From assembly GCF_029714285.1 (NCBI RefSeq), contig NZ_CP121662.1, positions 372,001 to 436,000 of the forward strand: a stretch of DNA of 64,000 bases. Reading direction: 5' to 3'. The position numbers and the translations under genes are program-made. Shown here in pieces: positions 1 to 8,996 of this stretch. Within the stretch, counting starts at the first letter, position 1, and each line of letters starts with the position of its first letter. Origin of the DNA: Rhizobium sp. CB3090. Its GTDB lineage: Bacteria > Pseudomonadota > Alphaproteobacteria > Rhizobiales > Rhizobiaceae. The notes beneath the pieces were generated by a model. It did not search any database and was not told the origin of the DNA. It worked only from the letters and a program-made list of their open reading frames with translations.

Positions 1-2242
1 CGAGAGCGACACGATTTGGGTGAAGTTCCCCGTCGTCGAAGGTCCCGCTGCACTTGCCGGTGCTTTCGTCGTCATCTGGACCACGACACCCTGGACGATC
101 CCCGGCAACCGGGCGATCTCCTATTCTTCCCGGGTGTCCTACGGCCTTTATGAAGTGACGGAAGCTGCCAATGATTTCGGCCCGCGTCCGGGCGAAAAGC
201 TGATCTTTGCCGACAATCTTGCCGAGGAATCCTTCGCCAAGGCGAAGCTGCAGTTCAAGCGCCTGCGCGACGTCGCCGCCGACGAACTCGGCGCAAGCAT
301 CTGCGCCCATCCGTTGGCTTCGCTCGGCTACGACTTCAAAGTTCCGCTGCTCGACGGCGATCACGTGACCGACGATGCTGGCACTGGCTTCGTGCACACC
401 GCTCCCAGCCATGGCCGTGAGGACTTTGACGCCTGGACGAGCCATGCCCGCCAGATTGAAGCGCGTGGGATCTCCACGCGCATCCCGTTCCCGGTCGATG
501 ATGCTGGCTTCTACACCGCCGATGCCCCCGGCTTCGAGGGCGGTCGCGTCATGGACGACAACGGCAAAAAGGGCAATGCCAACGAGCTGGTCACCAAGGC
601 CCTGATTGAGACGAACACGCTTTTCGCGCGCGGACGGCTGAAGCATTCCTATCCGCATTCCTGGCGCTCGAAGAAGCCGGTCATCTTCCGCAACACGCCG
701 CAATGGTTCGTCTATATGGACAAGGACCTTGCCGACGGCACGACGCTGCGCTCGCGCGCCCTGAAGGCGATCGACGACACGCGCTTCGTGCCATCAGCCG
801 GCCAGAACCGCCTGCGCGCCATGATCGAGCAGCGCCCGGATTGGGTTCTGTCGCGCCAACGCGCCTGGGGCGTGCCGATCTGCATCTTCGTGGACGAGGA
901 AGGTCAGATCCTGCAGGATGACGGCGTCGATGCCCGTATCCTCGAAGCGTTCGAACAGGAAGGTGCTGATGCCTGGTTCGCCGAAGGTGCGCGCGAGCGC
1001 TTCCTTCGTGAAAAGGCCAACGAGCCTTGGACGCAGGTCATGGACATCCTTGACGTCTGGTTCGACTCGGGCTCGACCCACACCTTCACGCTGGAAGACC
1101 GTCCGGACCTGAAATGGCCGGCTGACCTTTATCTCGAGGGCTCGGACCAGCATCGCGGCTGGTTCCATTCGTCGCTGCTCGAAAGCGCCGCAACGCGCGG
1201 CCGCGCGCCTTACGACACCGTTCTCACGCATGGTTTCACCATGGACGAGAAGGGCGAGAAGATGTCGAAGTCCAAGGGCAATGTCACCTCACCGCAGGAG
1301 GTGATGAAGGATGCAGGCGCCGACATCCTGCGCTTGTGGGTCATGACGTCGGATTATGCCGAGGACCTGCGCGTCGGCAAGACGATCATCCAGACCAACA
1401 TCGATGCCTATCGCAAGCTGCGCAACACGATCCGCTGGATGCTCGGCACGCTTGCGCATGACAAGGGCGAAGTCATCGCCCCTGCCGATATGCCGGAGCT
1501 GGAGCAGCTCATGCTGCATCGTCTTGCAGAGCTCGATGAGCTGGTGCGCGAAAGCTACGACGCTTTCGACTTCAAGCGCATCGCCCGCGCCCTCATCGAT
1601 TTTTCGAATGTCGAGCTTTCGGCTTTCTATTTCGATGTCCGCAAGGATGCTCTTTATTGCGACGCACCGTCGAGCCTGCGCCGCCGTGCAGCACTTGCCG
1701 TCATCCGCACGATCTTCGATTGCATGGTGACATGGCTGGCGCCAATGCTGCCGTTCACGACGGAAGAAGCGTGGCTGTCGCGCAACCCACAGGCGGTCTC
1801 GGTGCATCTCGAACAGTTCGTCACCGTTCCCGGCGAATGGAAGAACGAGGCGCTGGCTGAGAAGTGGAGAAAGATCCGCGCAGTGCGCAGCGTCGTCACC
1901 GGCGCGCTGGAAATCGAGCGCAAGGACAAGCGCATCGGATCCTCGCTGGAGGCCGCGCCCGTCGTCTATATCGCCGATCCGGAGCTGCTGAAGGTGCTGG
2001 AAGGTCAGGATTTCGCGGAGATCTGCATCACCTCCGATATCACCATCAATGGCGGCGAAGGCCCCGCGGATGCGTTCCGCCTGGATGACGCCGCCAAGGT
2101 CAGCGTCGTGCCGAAGCTGGCCGAAGGCCGCAAGTGTGCCCGCTCCTGGCGCATCACCACCGACGTTGGTTCCGACCCGGAATATCCCGATGTTTCGGCG
2201 CGCGATGCGGCCGCATTGCGCGAGTTGATGGCTGTCAACTGA
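1..2242 (+). CDS. ileS: Isoleucyl-tRNA synthetase, 3' part (5' end outside window)
   Basis: Class I aminoacyl-tRNA synthetase that charges tRNA-Ile in the cytoplasm. The frame is open from base 2, so the N-terminus with the HIGH motif lies upstream; about 746 residues remain. Visible landmarks are the CP1 editing region (TTPWTIPGN near the start, then [12 protein letters not shown]), the WFDSGSTH block and the [11 protein letters not shown]-binding loop near nt 1260-1283, followed by the helical anticodon-binding domain. The C-terminal zinc region is degenerate: KCARSW keeps one Cys where E. coli has CxxC, and the second pair reads DVSARD. A strong hairpin follows the stop codon. Confidence 0.97.
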   Translation, partial: ESDTIWVKFPVVEGPAALAGAFVVIWTTTPWTIPGNRAISYSSRVSYGLYEVTEAANDFGPRPGEKLIFADNLAEESFAKAKLQFKRLRDVAADELGASICAHPLASLGYDFKVPLLDGDHVTDDAGTGFVHTAPSHGREDFDAWTSHARQIEARGISTRIPFPVDDAGFYTADAPGFEGGRVMDDNGKKGNANELVTKALIETNTLFARGRLKHSYPHSWRSKKPVIFRNTPQWFVYMDKDLADGTTLRSRALKAIDDTRFVPSAGQNRLRAMIEQRPDWVLSRQRAWGVPICIFVDEEGQILQDDGVDARILEAFEQEGADAWFAEGARERFLREKANEPWTQVMDILDVWFDSGSTHTFTLEDRPDLKWPADLYLEGSDQHRGWFHSSLLESAATRGRAPYDTVLTHGFTMDEKGEKMSKSKGNVTSPQEVMKDAGADILRLWVMTSDYAEDLRVGKTIIQTNIDAYRKLRNTIRWMLGTLAHDKGEVIAPADMPELEQLMLHRLAELDELVRESYDAFDFKRIARALIDFSNVELSAFYFDVRKDALYCDAPSSLRRRAALAVIRTIFDCMVTWLAPMLPFTTEEAWLSRNPQAVSVHLEQFVTVPGEWKNEALAEKWRKIRAVRSVVTGALEIERKDKRIGSSLEAAPVVYIADPELLKVLEGQDFAEICITSDITINGGEGPADAFRLDDAAKVSVVPKLAEGRKCARSWRITTDVGSDPEYPDVSARDAAALRELMAVN

Positions 2243-2248
2243 AGAAAA

Positions 2249-2286
2249 TTACCGGATGAATTGCCTTCGAGGCATTCATCCGGTAA
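2249..2286. terminator. Hairpin after ileS
   Basis: A long inverted repeat begins 6 bp after the ileS stop. The arms start with TTACCGGATGAA and end with TTCATCCGGTAA, with a further GCC/GGC match near a 5-nt loop and one bulged T. No T-run follows on the + strand; on the - strand the stem is followed by TTTTCTTC. It probably ends or stabilises the ileS transcript. Confidence 0.6.
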
Positions 2287-2376
2287 AAGCTGCCTGAAAA
2301 TGGCCCGATTTTTGCGGCAGTTGCCGTGCAATGGGGTTCTGCGATAGTTGTACCGGCTTGGCTGGGAAGGGTATTC

Positions 2377-3009
2377 ATGAGAGCGATGCATAGGGTTCGT
2401 GTCGGCGTCAGCTTGGCGGCACTCGTGATTGGCTGCGGTCTGATGTCCGGCTGCATGAGCAGCCCGCGCTACGGCACGGACAAGACCGCCGGCGAGCAGC
2501 TCTTCGACGACATCAGCGACATCGCATCCGTTTCGGCCGCCACGCCGAAGGACAAGGGTGTGAAATATCCGAACCGCCCGGGCCTGGTGCTTCCTGCCGA
2601 AAAGGACAGGGACAACCTGACGGCACCGCAGCAGTCGCTCGCCAGCAAGGATAATCCGGCCTGGCTGGAATCGCCGGAAGATTCGCGCAAGCGCCTGGCG
2701 GAGGAAGCCGATCAGAACAAAAACAATGTCAACTATCGCTCGCCGCTCGCTCAGGCCGACAGCGGCCGTAACCGCGTGAGCGAGGCGCAGCAGACCGCCG
2801 CCTATCGCGCCGCGCGCCAGGATCAGGCCGGCACCTATGTCGATCAGCGCCGCTACCTGATCGACCCGCCGCAGCAATACCGTCAGGTCTCCGATGAGGC
2901 TGCATTGAATGATCTCGGCACGCCCGAGAGCAAGAAGGAAAAGCAGCGCAAGAAGGATGCCGAGGCCGCGCAGCAGTCCAACAGCAGTTGGTGGAAGCCC
3001 TTCCAGTAA
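2377..3009 (+). CDS. Conserved putative lipoprotein
   Basis: Protein of 210 residues with no recognised function. The N-terminus is basic, followed by a hydrophobic stretch and a lipobox, LMSGC, with the lipidated Cys near residue 28. After Cys the residues are Met-Ser, so outer-membrane sorting is plausible. The mature part is polar, rich in Gln, Lys, Asp and Ala, and looks largely unstructured; it ends SSWWKPFQ. An in-frame start exists at 2326, but the ATG at 2377 follows GGGAAGG at good spacing and puts the signal peptide at the N-terminus. It stands alone between the ileS hairpin and an intergenic repeat. Confidence 0.75.
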   Translation: MRAMHRVRVGVSLAALVIGCGLMSGCMSSPRYGTDKTAGEQLFDDISDIASVSAATPKDKGVKYPNRPGLVLPAEKDRDNLTAPQQSLASKDNPAWLESPEDSRKRLAEEADQNKNNVNYRSPLAQADSGRNRVSEAQQTAAYRAARQDQAGTYVDQRRYLIDPPQQYRQVSDEAALNDLGTPESKKEKQRKKDAEAAQQSNSSWWKPFQ

Positions 3010-3016
3010 GATTTTT

Positions 3017-3087
3017 CTAGAGCAGCTCCAGGAAAAGTGCGAAGCGGTTTTTCGTCCGGAATGCGTAAAAACAAAGAGATAGAGCGG
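3017..3087 (+). repeat. RIME-like intergenic repeat, copy A (partial)
   Basis: Starts CTAGAGCAG 8 bp after the lipoprotein stop and runs through CCAGGAAAAGTGCGAAGCGG, CGTCCGGAATGCGTAAAA and ACAAAGAGATAGAGCGG. The same core occurs at 37926-38038 (same orientation) and at 61482-61586 (inverted). This copy lacks the second module (GATTCCGTGAAA...GCTGAA) present in the other two. The family resembles the Rhizobium intergenic mosaic element RIME1 as I remember it. Confidence 0.7.
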
Positions 3088-3108
3088 CCGCAAAAACCGC
3101 CGCTTTTT
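3083..3108 (+). terminator. Rho-independent terminator at the lipoprotein/tadA junction
   Basis: AGCGGC and GCCGCT arms flank an A-rich 10-nt loop and are followed by TTTT on the + strand. It lies at the distal edge of repeat copy A and touches the stop codon of the opposing tadA gene, so it would stop transcription of the lipoprotein gene. Confidence 0.5.
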
Positions 3109-3565
3109 AGTCTTCCACACGCTTTTGCTGGAAAAATTCCCTGAGAATGTCGGCAGCATTCCGTTCGGCCATGCCCGAATAGACGTCCGGCGCATGGTGG
3201 CAGGTTGGCTGGCGATAGAAGCGCACGCCGTTATCTACCCCGCCGCCCTTCGGATCCTCCGCGCCGTAATAAAGCCGGCGGATGCGGGCAAACGAGATGG
3301 CGGCCGCGCACATGGTACACGGCTCCAGCGTCACGTAGAGATCGGCACCCGTCAGCCGCTCCCGGCCGAGTGCCTCGCAAGCCATGCGGATTACGGCGAT
3401 TTCGGCATGTGCGGTGACGTCGTTGAGTTCACGGGTGCGGTTGCCGGCCATGGCGACAACGGCATTGTCGAGCACGAGGACGGCTCCGATCGGCACTTCA
3501 CCGCGCGCGCCGGCGCTTCGCGCTTCGGCAAGCGCCAGCTCCATGAAGTGATTTGTATTCACCAT
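3107..3565 (-). CDS. tadA: tRNA-specific adenosine deaminase TadA
   Basis: Converts A34 to inosine in the anticodon of tRNA-Arg(ACG), an essential decoding step. The 152-residue protein has the cytidine/deoxycytidylate deaminase fold: HAEIAVIR supplies the zinc His and catalytic Glu, and PCTMCAAAI supplies the two zinc Cys. Length is normal for the family. The start at 3565 (MVNTNHFM) agrees with the usual rhizobial N-terminus. It is divergent from the rluB-type gene with 72 bp between the starts and convergent with the lipoprotein gene. Confidence 0.93.
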   Translation of the reverse strand: MVNTNHFMELALAEARSAGARGEVPIGAVLVLDNAVVAMAGNRTRELNDVTAHAEIAVIRMACEALGRERLTGADLYVTLEPCTMCAAAISFARIRRLYYGAEDPKGGGVDNGVRFYRQPTCHHAPDVYSGMAERNAADILREFFQQKRVED

Positions 3566-3637
3566 TTAAGATTTTCCACTTAACCGCGGAGGCGTGACCT
3601 GATAGGAACACGCCTTAAAAATTCAGGCAAACAACAA

Positions 3638-5569
3638 ATGACAATGAATGACAAGCCCAAGCGGCCTGGGTCCAAACCCTTTACCCGCGATGCCAAGACG
3701 AAGCCGGCGAAAACACGCGACGACGCCAAGCCGATGAAGGCCGCGCCTGCCAAAGTGGCGGCAGAGGCCGAAGGCGGCGATGGAAAGGCTGAGCGCATTT
3801 CCAAGGTGATGGCGCGCGCAGGCGTGGCGTCGCGCCGCGACATCGAGCGCATGATCATGGACGGCCGCGTGACGCTGAACGGCGTTCTGCTGGATACGCC
3901 GGTCGTCAACGTGACGCTCGCCGACAAAATCGAAGTGGATGGCGTGCCGATCCGCGGCATCGAGCGCACGCGCCTGTGGCTCTACCACAAGCCGGCCGGC
4001 CTGGTGACCACCAACGCCGATCCGGAAGGCCGCCCGACCGTTTTCGATAATCTGCCGGAAGAGCTGCCGCGCGTCATGTCGATTGGTCGTCTCGACATCA
4101 ACACCGAAGGCTTGCTGCTGCTGACCAATGACGGTGGTCTTGCCCGCGTGCTGGAACTGCCGACCACCGGCTGGCTGCGCCGCTATCGCGTGCGTGCCCA
4201 CGGCGAGATCGATCAGGAAGCGCTCGACAAGCTGAAGGAAGGCATTGCCGTCGACGGCGTGCTCTACGGCTCGATTGAGGCGACGCTCGACCGCACGCAG
4301 GGGGCCAACGTCTGGATCACCATGGGCCTGCGCGAAGGCAAGAACCGCGAAATCAAGAACGTGCTCGGCGCGCTCGGCCTCGAAGTCAACCGCCTGATCC
4401 GTATTTCCTACGGCCCGTTCCAGCTCGGCGAACTGCCGGAGGGCCGGGTGCTGGAAGTGCGCGGCCGCACATTGCGCGATCAGCTCGGCCCCCGTCTGGT
4501 GGAGGACGCCAAGGCGAATTTCGATGCGCCGCTTTACAATATTTCGGCTGCTGCCGAGGATGAGGCAGACGCCAAGCCGGCCCGCGCTGCGAAAGAGGAA
4601 CGTCCGCGCCGCGAGCGGCCTGAGGATAAGCGTGAGCGCGCTTTAAGCCGTCTCGACACCAAGCGGGAGGACCGCCGTGAAGGTGGCCGCCGTGCGGATG
4701 ATCGTCGCGAAGGCTCGCGTCATGGGGAGGATGACCGTCCGAAGCGGCAGCCGCTCGCCCCGCGCCGCAGCGCCAATGTCTGGATGGCGCCCGGCGCCCG
4801 TCCGCTTGGCGAAAAGGCAGCGCTGAAGGCCGCCAAGAATGCGAAAACCGCCGCCAAACGCGGCGAGATCGAGCGCCCGCAACGCAGCGGTTTCGACCGC
4901 CCGGACGAAGGCCCGCGCGTTCGGATCAACCGCGTCGACGAGGGTGACGGCGAATGGATCCGCTCGAGCGAAGTCGCGCCGCGCAAATCGCGTGGTGATG
5001 ATGAAGGTTTTGACCGCAAGCGCTCCCGTGATGATCGTCCGCGTGGCGAACGACCTTTTGGCGATAAACCCAGCGGCGACCGTCCGCGCGGCGAGCGTGG
5101 TTCGCGGTCGGAGGGCGGTGACCGTCCCCGTACGAAATCCTTCCATGGCGAAGCCCGCTCCGAGCGTCCTCGCGGTGATCGCCCCTTCGGCGATCGTCCG
5201 CCGCGTGGTGACCGGCCTTTCAGAGACAAGCCCCGTGGCGATCGTCGGCCGCGCGCCGAGGGAGACGAGCGTCCGCGCACCAGATCCTTCGATGGCGAGC
5301 AGCGTTCCGAACGCCCTCGCAATGATCGTCCGCAAGGCGAACGTTCTTACGGTGACCGTCCGGCGGGCAAGCCTTTCGGCAAGAAGTCGGGTGGAGGAAA
5401 GTCCTTTGGCGGCAAGCCAGGCGGAAAGCCCGGCGGTGCACGCGGCTTCTCAGGTAAGCCCGGTGGCGCAGGTCGTCCCTCTGGCGGCCCTGGTCGTGGC
5501 GGTCCCAGCCGAGGCGGCCCGAATCGTGGCGGCTCCGGCAGGGGCGGCCCCAAGGGCGGAAAGGGTTGA
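3638..5569 (+). CDS. rluB: 23S rRNA pseudouridine synthase (RluB/RsuA family) with long Arg/Gly-rich tail
   Basis: RNA-modifying enzyme of the RsuA/RluB/E/F group. An S4 RNA-binding domain lies at about residues 50-95 (ERISKVMARAGVASRRDIER). The catalytic domain carries GRLDINTEGLLLLTNDG, whose Asp near residue 153 is the nucleophile. The enzyme core ends near residue 290. The remaining 350 residues are low complexity: Arg/Asp-rich repeats of the RPRGDRPFGDRP kind, then GGKPGGKPGG and RGG-like motifs to the end. Family members without a tail are about 250-300 residues. ATG at 3644 is an alternative start. rsmD follows after 6 bp, giving an rRNA-modification operon. Confidence 0.9.
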   Translation: MTMNDKPKRPGSKPFTRDAKTKPAKTRDDAKPMKAAPAKVAAEAEGGDGKAERISKVMARAGVASRRDIERMIMDGRVTLNGVLLDTPVVNVTLADKIEVDGVPIRGIERTRLWLYHKPAGLVTTNADPEGRPTVFDNLPEELPRVMSIGRLDINTEGLLLLTNDGGLARVLELPTTGWLRRYRVRAHGEIDQEALDKLKEGIAVDGVLYGSIEATLDRTQGANVWITMGLREGKNREIKNVLGALGLEVNRLIRISYGPFQLGELPEGRVLEVRGRTLRDQLGPRLVEDAKANFDAPLYNISAAAEDEADAKPARAAKEERPRRERPEDKRERALSRLDTKREDRREGGRRADDRREGSRHGEDDRPKRQPLAPRRSANVWMAPGARPLGEKAALKAAKNAKTAAKRGEIERPQRSGFDRPDEGPRVRINRVDEGDGEWIRSSEVAPRKSRGDDEGFDRKRSRDDRPRGERPFGDKPSGDRPRGERGSRSEGGDRPRTKSFHGEARSERPRGDRPFGDRPPRGDRPFRDKPRGDRRPRAEGDERPRTRSFDGEQRSERPRNDRPQGERSYGDRPAGKPFGKKSGGGKSFGGKPGGKPGGARGFSGKPGGAGRPSGGPGRGGPSRGGPNRGGSGRGGPKGGKG

Positions 5570-5575
5570 CGCGCG

Positions 5576-6142
5576 GTGCGGATCGTCGGCGGTGAATTTC
5601 GCGGTCGGCCGCTTGCGGTGCCGAAGTCGAACGACATTCGTCCGACGGCGGACCGCACGCGCGAGAGCCTGTTCAACATATTGAGCCATGCCTATCCGGA
5701 GGCCATCGACGGCACGCGGATGATGGATGTCTTTGCCGGCACCGGCGCGGTCGGGCTCGAAGCTGCTTCGCGCGGCTGCCGCCATGTGCTTTTCGTCGAA
5801 AGCAGCGTCGAGGGCCGTGGCCTGCTCTGGGAAAACATCGATGCGCTTGGCCTGCACGGCCGCACGCGCATGCTAAGGCGCGACGCCACCGATCTCGGCA
5901 GCGTCGGCAATCTGGAGCCTTTCGATTTTCTCTTCGCCGATCCGCCCTATGGCAAGGGTCTGGGCGAGAAGGCCTTTGCGGCTGCCGCTGCCGGCGGCTG
6001 GCTGGTGCCGGGAGCCTTGGCCATCCTCGAGGAACGCGCTGACGTCACAGTTGCAGTCGCGCCGGATTTTCTCTTCCTCGAGCAGCGGACTTTCGGCGAC
6101 AGCAAAATGCATTTCTTCCGTTATCAGCCGCAGCAAGCCTAG
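5576..6142 (+). CDS. rsmD: 16S rRNA (guanine(966)-N2)-methyltransferase RsmD
   Basis: SAM-dependent methyltransferase acting on G966 of 16S rRNA during 30S assembly. The 188-residue protein starts at a GTG (MRIVGGEFRGR, the typical RsmD start), has the SAM-binding motif DVFAGTGAVGLEAASRG and the catalytic DPPYG motif near residue 122. It lies 6 bp behind the pseudouridine synthase gene, so the two are almost certainly co-transcribed. Confidence 0.93.
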   Translation: MRIVGGEFRGRPLAVPKSNDIRPTADRTRESLFNILSHAYPEAIDGTRMMDVFAGTGAVGLEAASRGCRHVLFVESSVEGRGLLWENIDALGLHGRTRMLRRDATDLGSVGNLEPFDFLFADPPYGKGLGEKAFAAAAAGGWLVPGALAILEERADVTVAVAPDFLFLEQRTFGDSKMHFFRYQPQQA

Positions 6143-6160
6143 CGGCGGAGGGCGAGAGAC

Positions 6161-7033
6161 ATGGGCGACTACGCCGATTTTGTTGGGAGCGATTATCCGC
6201 TCGCGACATCCAGCACGCCGAGCGTCGCAGTCGCAGTCGCCTTCGGCTGCGGCGGTGCCCGTGGACTTGCCCATATCCATATCATCGAAGCATTGGATGA
6301 GCTCGGCATTCGGCCGGTGGCGATCGCCGGCGCTTCCATCGGCTCGATCATGGGCGCCGCGATGGCTGCCGGCATGAGCGGCGCGGAGATCCGCGACTAT
6401 ACGCTTGCCACGGTCGGCAACCGCCCGGCTGTGCTCAACAAGATCTGGAGCCTGCGGCCCCCGAACATGCGCAGCTTTCGGATTGGTCAGTTCAATCTCG
6501 AACGCATTCTGCGCGCTTTCTTGCCCTCCACCTTTCCGGAGGATTTCTCCGAACTGCATATTCCGTTGAAGGTGGTGACGACGGATTATTACGATCAGGC
6601 TGAGGTCGTCACCGAAAAAGGCGAGCTGTTTCCGGTGCTGGCCGCCTCCGCCGCGATCCCCGCCGTCTTTATGCCGGTCAAGGTCGGTGAACGCGTCATG
6701 ATCGATGGCGGCATTATGAATCCGGTTCCCTATGAACATCTGGCCGGTCTCGCCGATATCATCATCGGTATTGATGTCGTAGGCGGACCGGAAGGCGACG
6801 GCACCCATATCCCGAACCGCATCGAGAGCCTGTTCGGAGCCGGCCAACTGACGATGCAGTCCAACATCGCGTTGAAGCTGCGGCTGCTTGCGCCGCAGAT
6901 CTTCCTGCGGCCGTCAATCGGCCGCACCGGCGTACTCGATTTCCTGAAGGCTCGCGACATTCTTGCGATGTCGGCCGGCGTCAAGGACGAACTCAAATTT
7001 GCGCTCGACCGGGTGATGACCGCGAAGAATTAA
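6161..7033 (+). CDS. Patatin-like phospholipase family protein (RssA-like)
   Basis: Predicted serine acyl hydrolase with the patatin Ser-Asp dyad. The 290-residue protein shows the oxyanion-hole glycines (GCGGARGLAHIHIIEAL), the nucleophile elbow GASIGS near residue 60 and the catalytic Asp in MIDGGIMNPVP. No signal peptide or membrane helix is evident. Substrate is not predictable; bacterial relatives act on phospholipid or lysophospholipid. It follows rsmD after 18 bp and may be the last gene of that operon. Its stop overlaps the 3' end of the convergent antiporter gene by 4 bp. Confidence 0.85.
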   Translation: MGDYADFVGSDYPLATSSTPSVAVAVAFGCGGARGLAHIHIIEALDELGIRPVAIAGASIGSIMGAAMAAGMSGAEIRDYTLATVGNRPAVLNKIWSLRPPNMRSFRIGQFNLERILRAFLPSTFPEDFSELHIPLKVVTTDYYDQAEVVTEKGELFPVLAASAAIPAVFMPVKVGERVMIDGGIMNPVPYEHLAGLADIIIGIDVVGGPEGDGTHIPNRIESLFGAGQLTMQSNIALKLRLLAPQIFLRPSIGRTGVLDFLKARDILAMSAGVKDELKFALDRVMTAKN

Positions 7034-8847
7034 ACCCGCTCCGGCTCCTCCGCAGGCATGGAGAGATCATCGTCGTCGCTGAAAACATCGGCGCTGCGCT
7101 TCGGTTTGACCAGCGGTTCCGGCTTGACAGGCCGTGAATAGAGCATGTCGCGTCCAGCCTGCAATCCTTCGCTCACCTGCAGCACCAGCCGCTGCTCGTC
7201 GCGCTTGCGGATATCCTCGCCGATCTCGAAGGCTTCCGACTCGCTGACACCGAGCGCTTCCAGCGTGCGGCGGCCGAAGAGCAGGCCGGATTCCAGCGTT
7301 TCGCGCAGCTCGTAATCGACACCCTTGTTGCGCAGCGCGATCGAGTGAACACGGTCGTAGGAGCGGACGAAGATGCGGGCGTGCGGATAGTCCGTCTGTA
7401 CCAGCTCGACGATCCGGTCTGTGATTTCGCGCTGATGCGTGCTGACCACGACGAGCTTGGCCCTGTCGATGCCCGCCGAACGCAATACGTCCTTGCGGGT
7501 GCCGTCGCCGAAATAGATGCGGAAGCCGAAGTTGGAGGCTTGGCGGATGCGGTCGGCGGAAAAGTCGATGACAGTGACGTCGCGGCCGCCGGCAAGCAGG
7601 ATCTGTGCGGCGATCTGGCCGAAACGCGAGAAGCCGATCATCAGAACGTCGGACCCGGCGCCCTCGAAATCCTCGTCCAACTCCTCATGCGCATCGCCGG
7701 TCAGCATGCGCTTCGAAAGCGCCGCACCCAGCGGCGTCAGCGCCATGGAGAGCGTCACGATCGCGATCAGCAGCGAGGCCGTGCTGGCGGAGAAGAGCCC
7801 GCCGCCGGCGCTGGCAGCGCTGAACAGCACGAAGCCGAATTCACCGCCCTGGGGAAGCAGGCAGGCGATGCGAATGGCGTCGTTGTGCGAGGAGCCGGTC
7901 ACGCGGCAAAGCGCATAGATGATGACGCCCTTGATGACCATCACAACGGGTACGGCGAGCACGATCAGCAGCCAATTGTCGGCAATGACATCCAATTTCA
8001 GCGACAGGCCGACAGCGATGAAGAAAATGGCGAGCAGCACGCCGCGGAATGGCTCGATATCCGCCTCAAGCTCATGGCGATAGGAGGATTCAGCGAGCAT
8101 CACGCCGGAGAGAAAGGCGCCCATTGCCATCGAGAGGCCGGCGAGCTGCATTAGCGTTGCCGATCCCATGACGACGAACAGAGCGGCCGCAATCATCGCC
8201 TCGCGCGCGCCGGTTCGGGCGATGACTTGGAATAGCGGCGTCAACAGGTAACGTCCGGCAATGATCATCGCGGCGACCGCGCCCACTGCAATGGCAAGAT
8301 CCAGGATAGGATTGGAAGCTTGCGTCGGTCCGCCAAGGACGGTGACGAGCGCAAGCAGCGGCACGATCGCCAGATCCTGCAGCAGCAGCATGGAGAAGGA
8401 ACGCTGACCATATTTCGTGTTAACATCACCCTCCTGCTCGAGGATCTGCATGGCAAAGGCGGTGGAGGACAGCGCCAGGCCGAAGCCGACGATGATGCTG
8501 CCGCGCCAGCCGGTAATGTTTGCAAGATAAGCGGCAAGTGTCAGTGCCAGTCCGCTCAGGATCACCTGCGCCGTGCCGAGGCCGAAAATATCGCGTCGCA
8601 TCTGCCACAGACGCGATGGTTTCAGCTCCAGGCCGATGATGAACAGCAGGAAGACGACGCCGAGTTCGGCGACGGCAAACACGGATTCACCGTCACCAAT
8701 GCCGTGCAGCACAGGACCGATGACGACGCCGGCGGCAAGGTAGCCCAGCACGGTGCCGAGCCCCAGTTTCTTGAAGATCGGCGCCGTGACGACAGCGCCT
8801 CCGAGCAGCATCAGGGTTTCGGTAAAGAGGGCATTTGGCGCGGACAT
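7030..8847 (-). CDS. CPA2-family monovalent cation:proton antiporter with TrkA-N domain (KefB/KefC-like)
   Basis: Membrane K+ or Na+/H+ antiporter. The 605-residue protein begins with about 12-13 hydrophobic helices (VFAVAELGVVFLLFIIGLEL, GFGLALSSTAFAMQIL), then a cytosolic RCK/TrkA-N domain (SDVLMIGFSRFGQIAAQIL binds NAD(H); IDFSADRI, IYFGDGTRKDVL) and a charged tail. This is the KefB/KefC/YbaL architecture. Glutathione-gated K+ efflux is possible but not shown: no ancillary kefF/kefG gene is adjacent. Divergent from pmbA. Confidence 0.88.
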   Translation of the reverse strand: MSAPNALFTETLMLLGGAVVTAPIFKKLGLGTVLGYLAAGVVIGPVLHGIGDGESVFAVAELGVVFLLFIIGLELKPSRLWQMRRDIFGLGTAQVILSGLALTLAAYLANITGWRGSIIVGFGLALSSTAFAMQILEQEGDVNTKYGQRSFSMLLLQDLAIVPLLALVTVLGGPTQASNPILDLAIAVGAVAAMIIAGRYLLTPLFQVIARTGAREAMIAAALFVVMGSATLMQLAGLSMAMGAFLSGVMLAESSYRHELEADIEPFRGVLLAIFFIAVGLSLKLDVIADNWLLIVLAVPVVMVIKGVIIYALCRVTGSSHNDAIRIACLLPQGGEFGFVLFSAASAGGGLFSASTASLLIAIVTLSMALTPLGAALSKRMLTGDAHEELDEDFEGAGSDVLMIGFSRFGQIAAQILLAGGRDVTVIDFSADRIRQASNFGFRIYFGDGTRKDVLRSAGIDRAKLVVVSTHQREITDRIVELVQTDYPHARIFVRSYDRVHSIALRNKGVDYELRETLESGLLFGRRTLEALGVSESEAFEIGEDIRKRDEQRLVLQVSEGLQAGRDMLYSRPVKPEPLVKPKRSADVFSDDDDLSMPAEEPERV

Positions 8848-8943
8848 CGTCTGTTTCTTTCTGTGCGCAGGCGGTGTTGCAGCGCATAGTCATCGGAAAC
8901 AACCATGCGTGAAGACATTCGGACAAGAATCGGCGTGGCCGCC

Positions 8944-8972
8944 CTTGATGCTTTATGTAGTGCACAATAAAT
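8944..8972 (+). promoter_or_regulatory. Candidate sigma70-type promoter for pmbA
   Basis: CTTGAT, 17 bp, then ATAAAT, ending 24 bp before the pmbA start. It approaches the rhizobial consensus CTTGAC-N17-CTATAT. Found by eye only. Confidence 0.35.
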
Positions 8973-8996
8973 GGAACGCGAAGGAAAGGCCAAATC

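Noticed and set aside
2005..3195. 396-codon frame on the - strand over the ileS end and lipoprotein gene
   Set aside because: It crosses a strong hairpin and overlaps two supported genes in antisense; no ribosome site or domain.
7345..8154. 269-codon + strand frame opposite the antiporter
   Set aside because: Antisense to a long membrane protein with intact helices; composition typical of a shadow frame.
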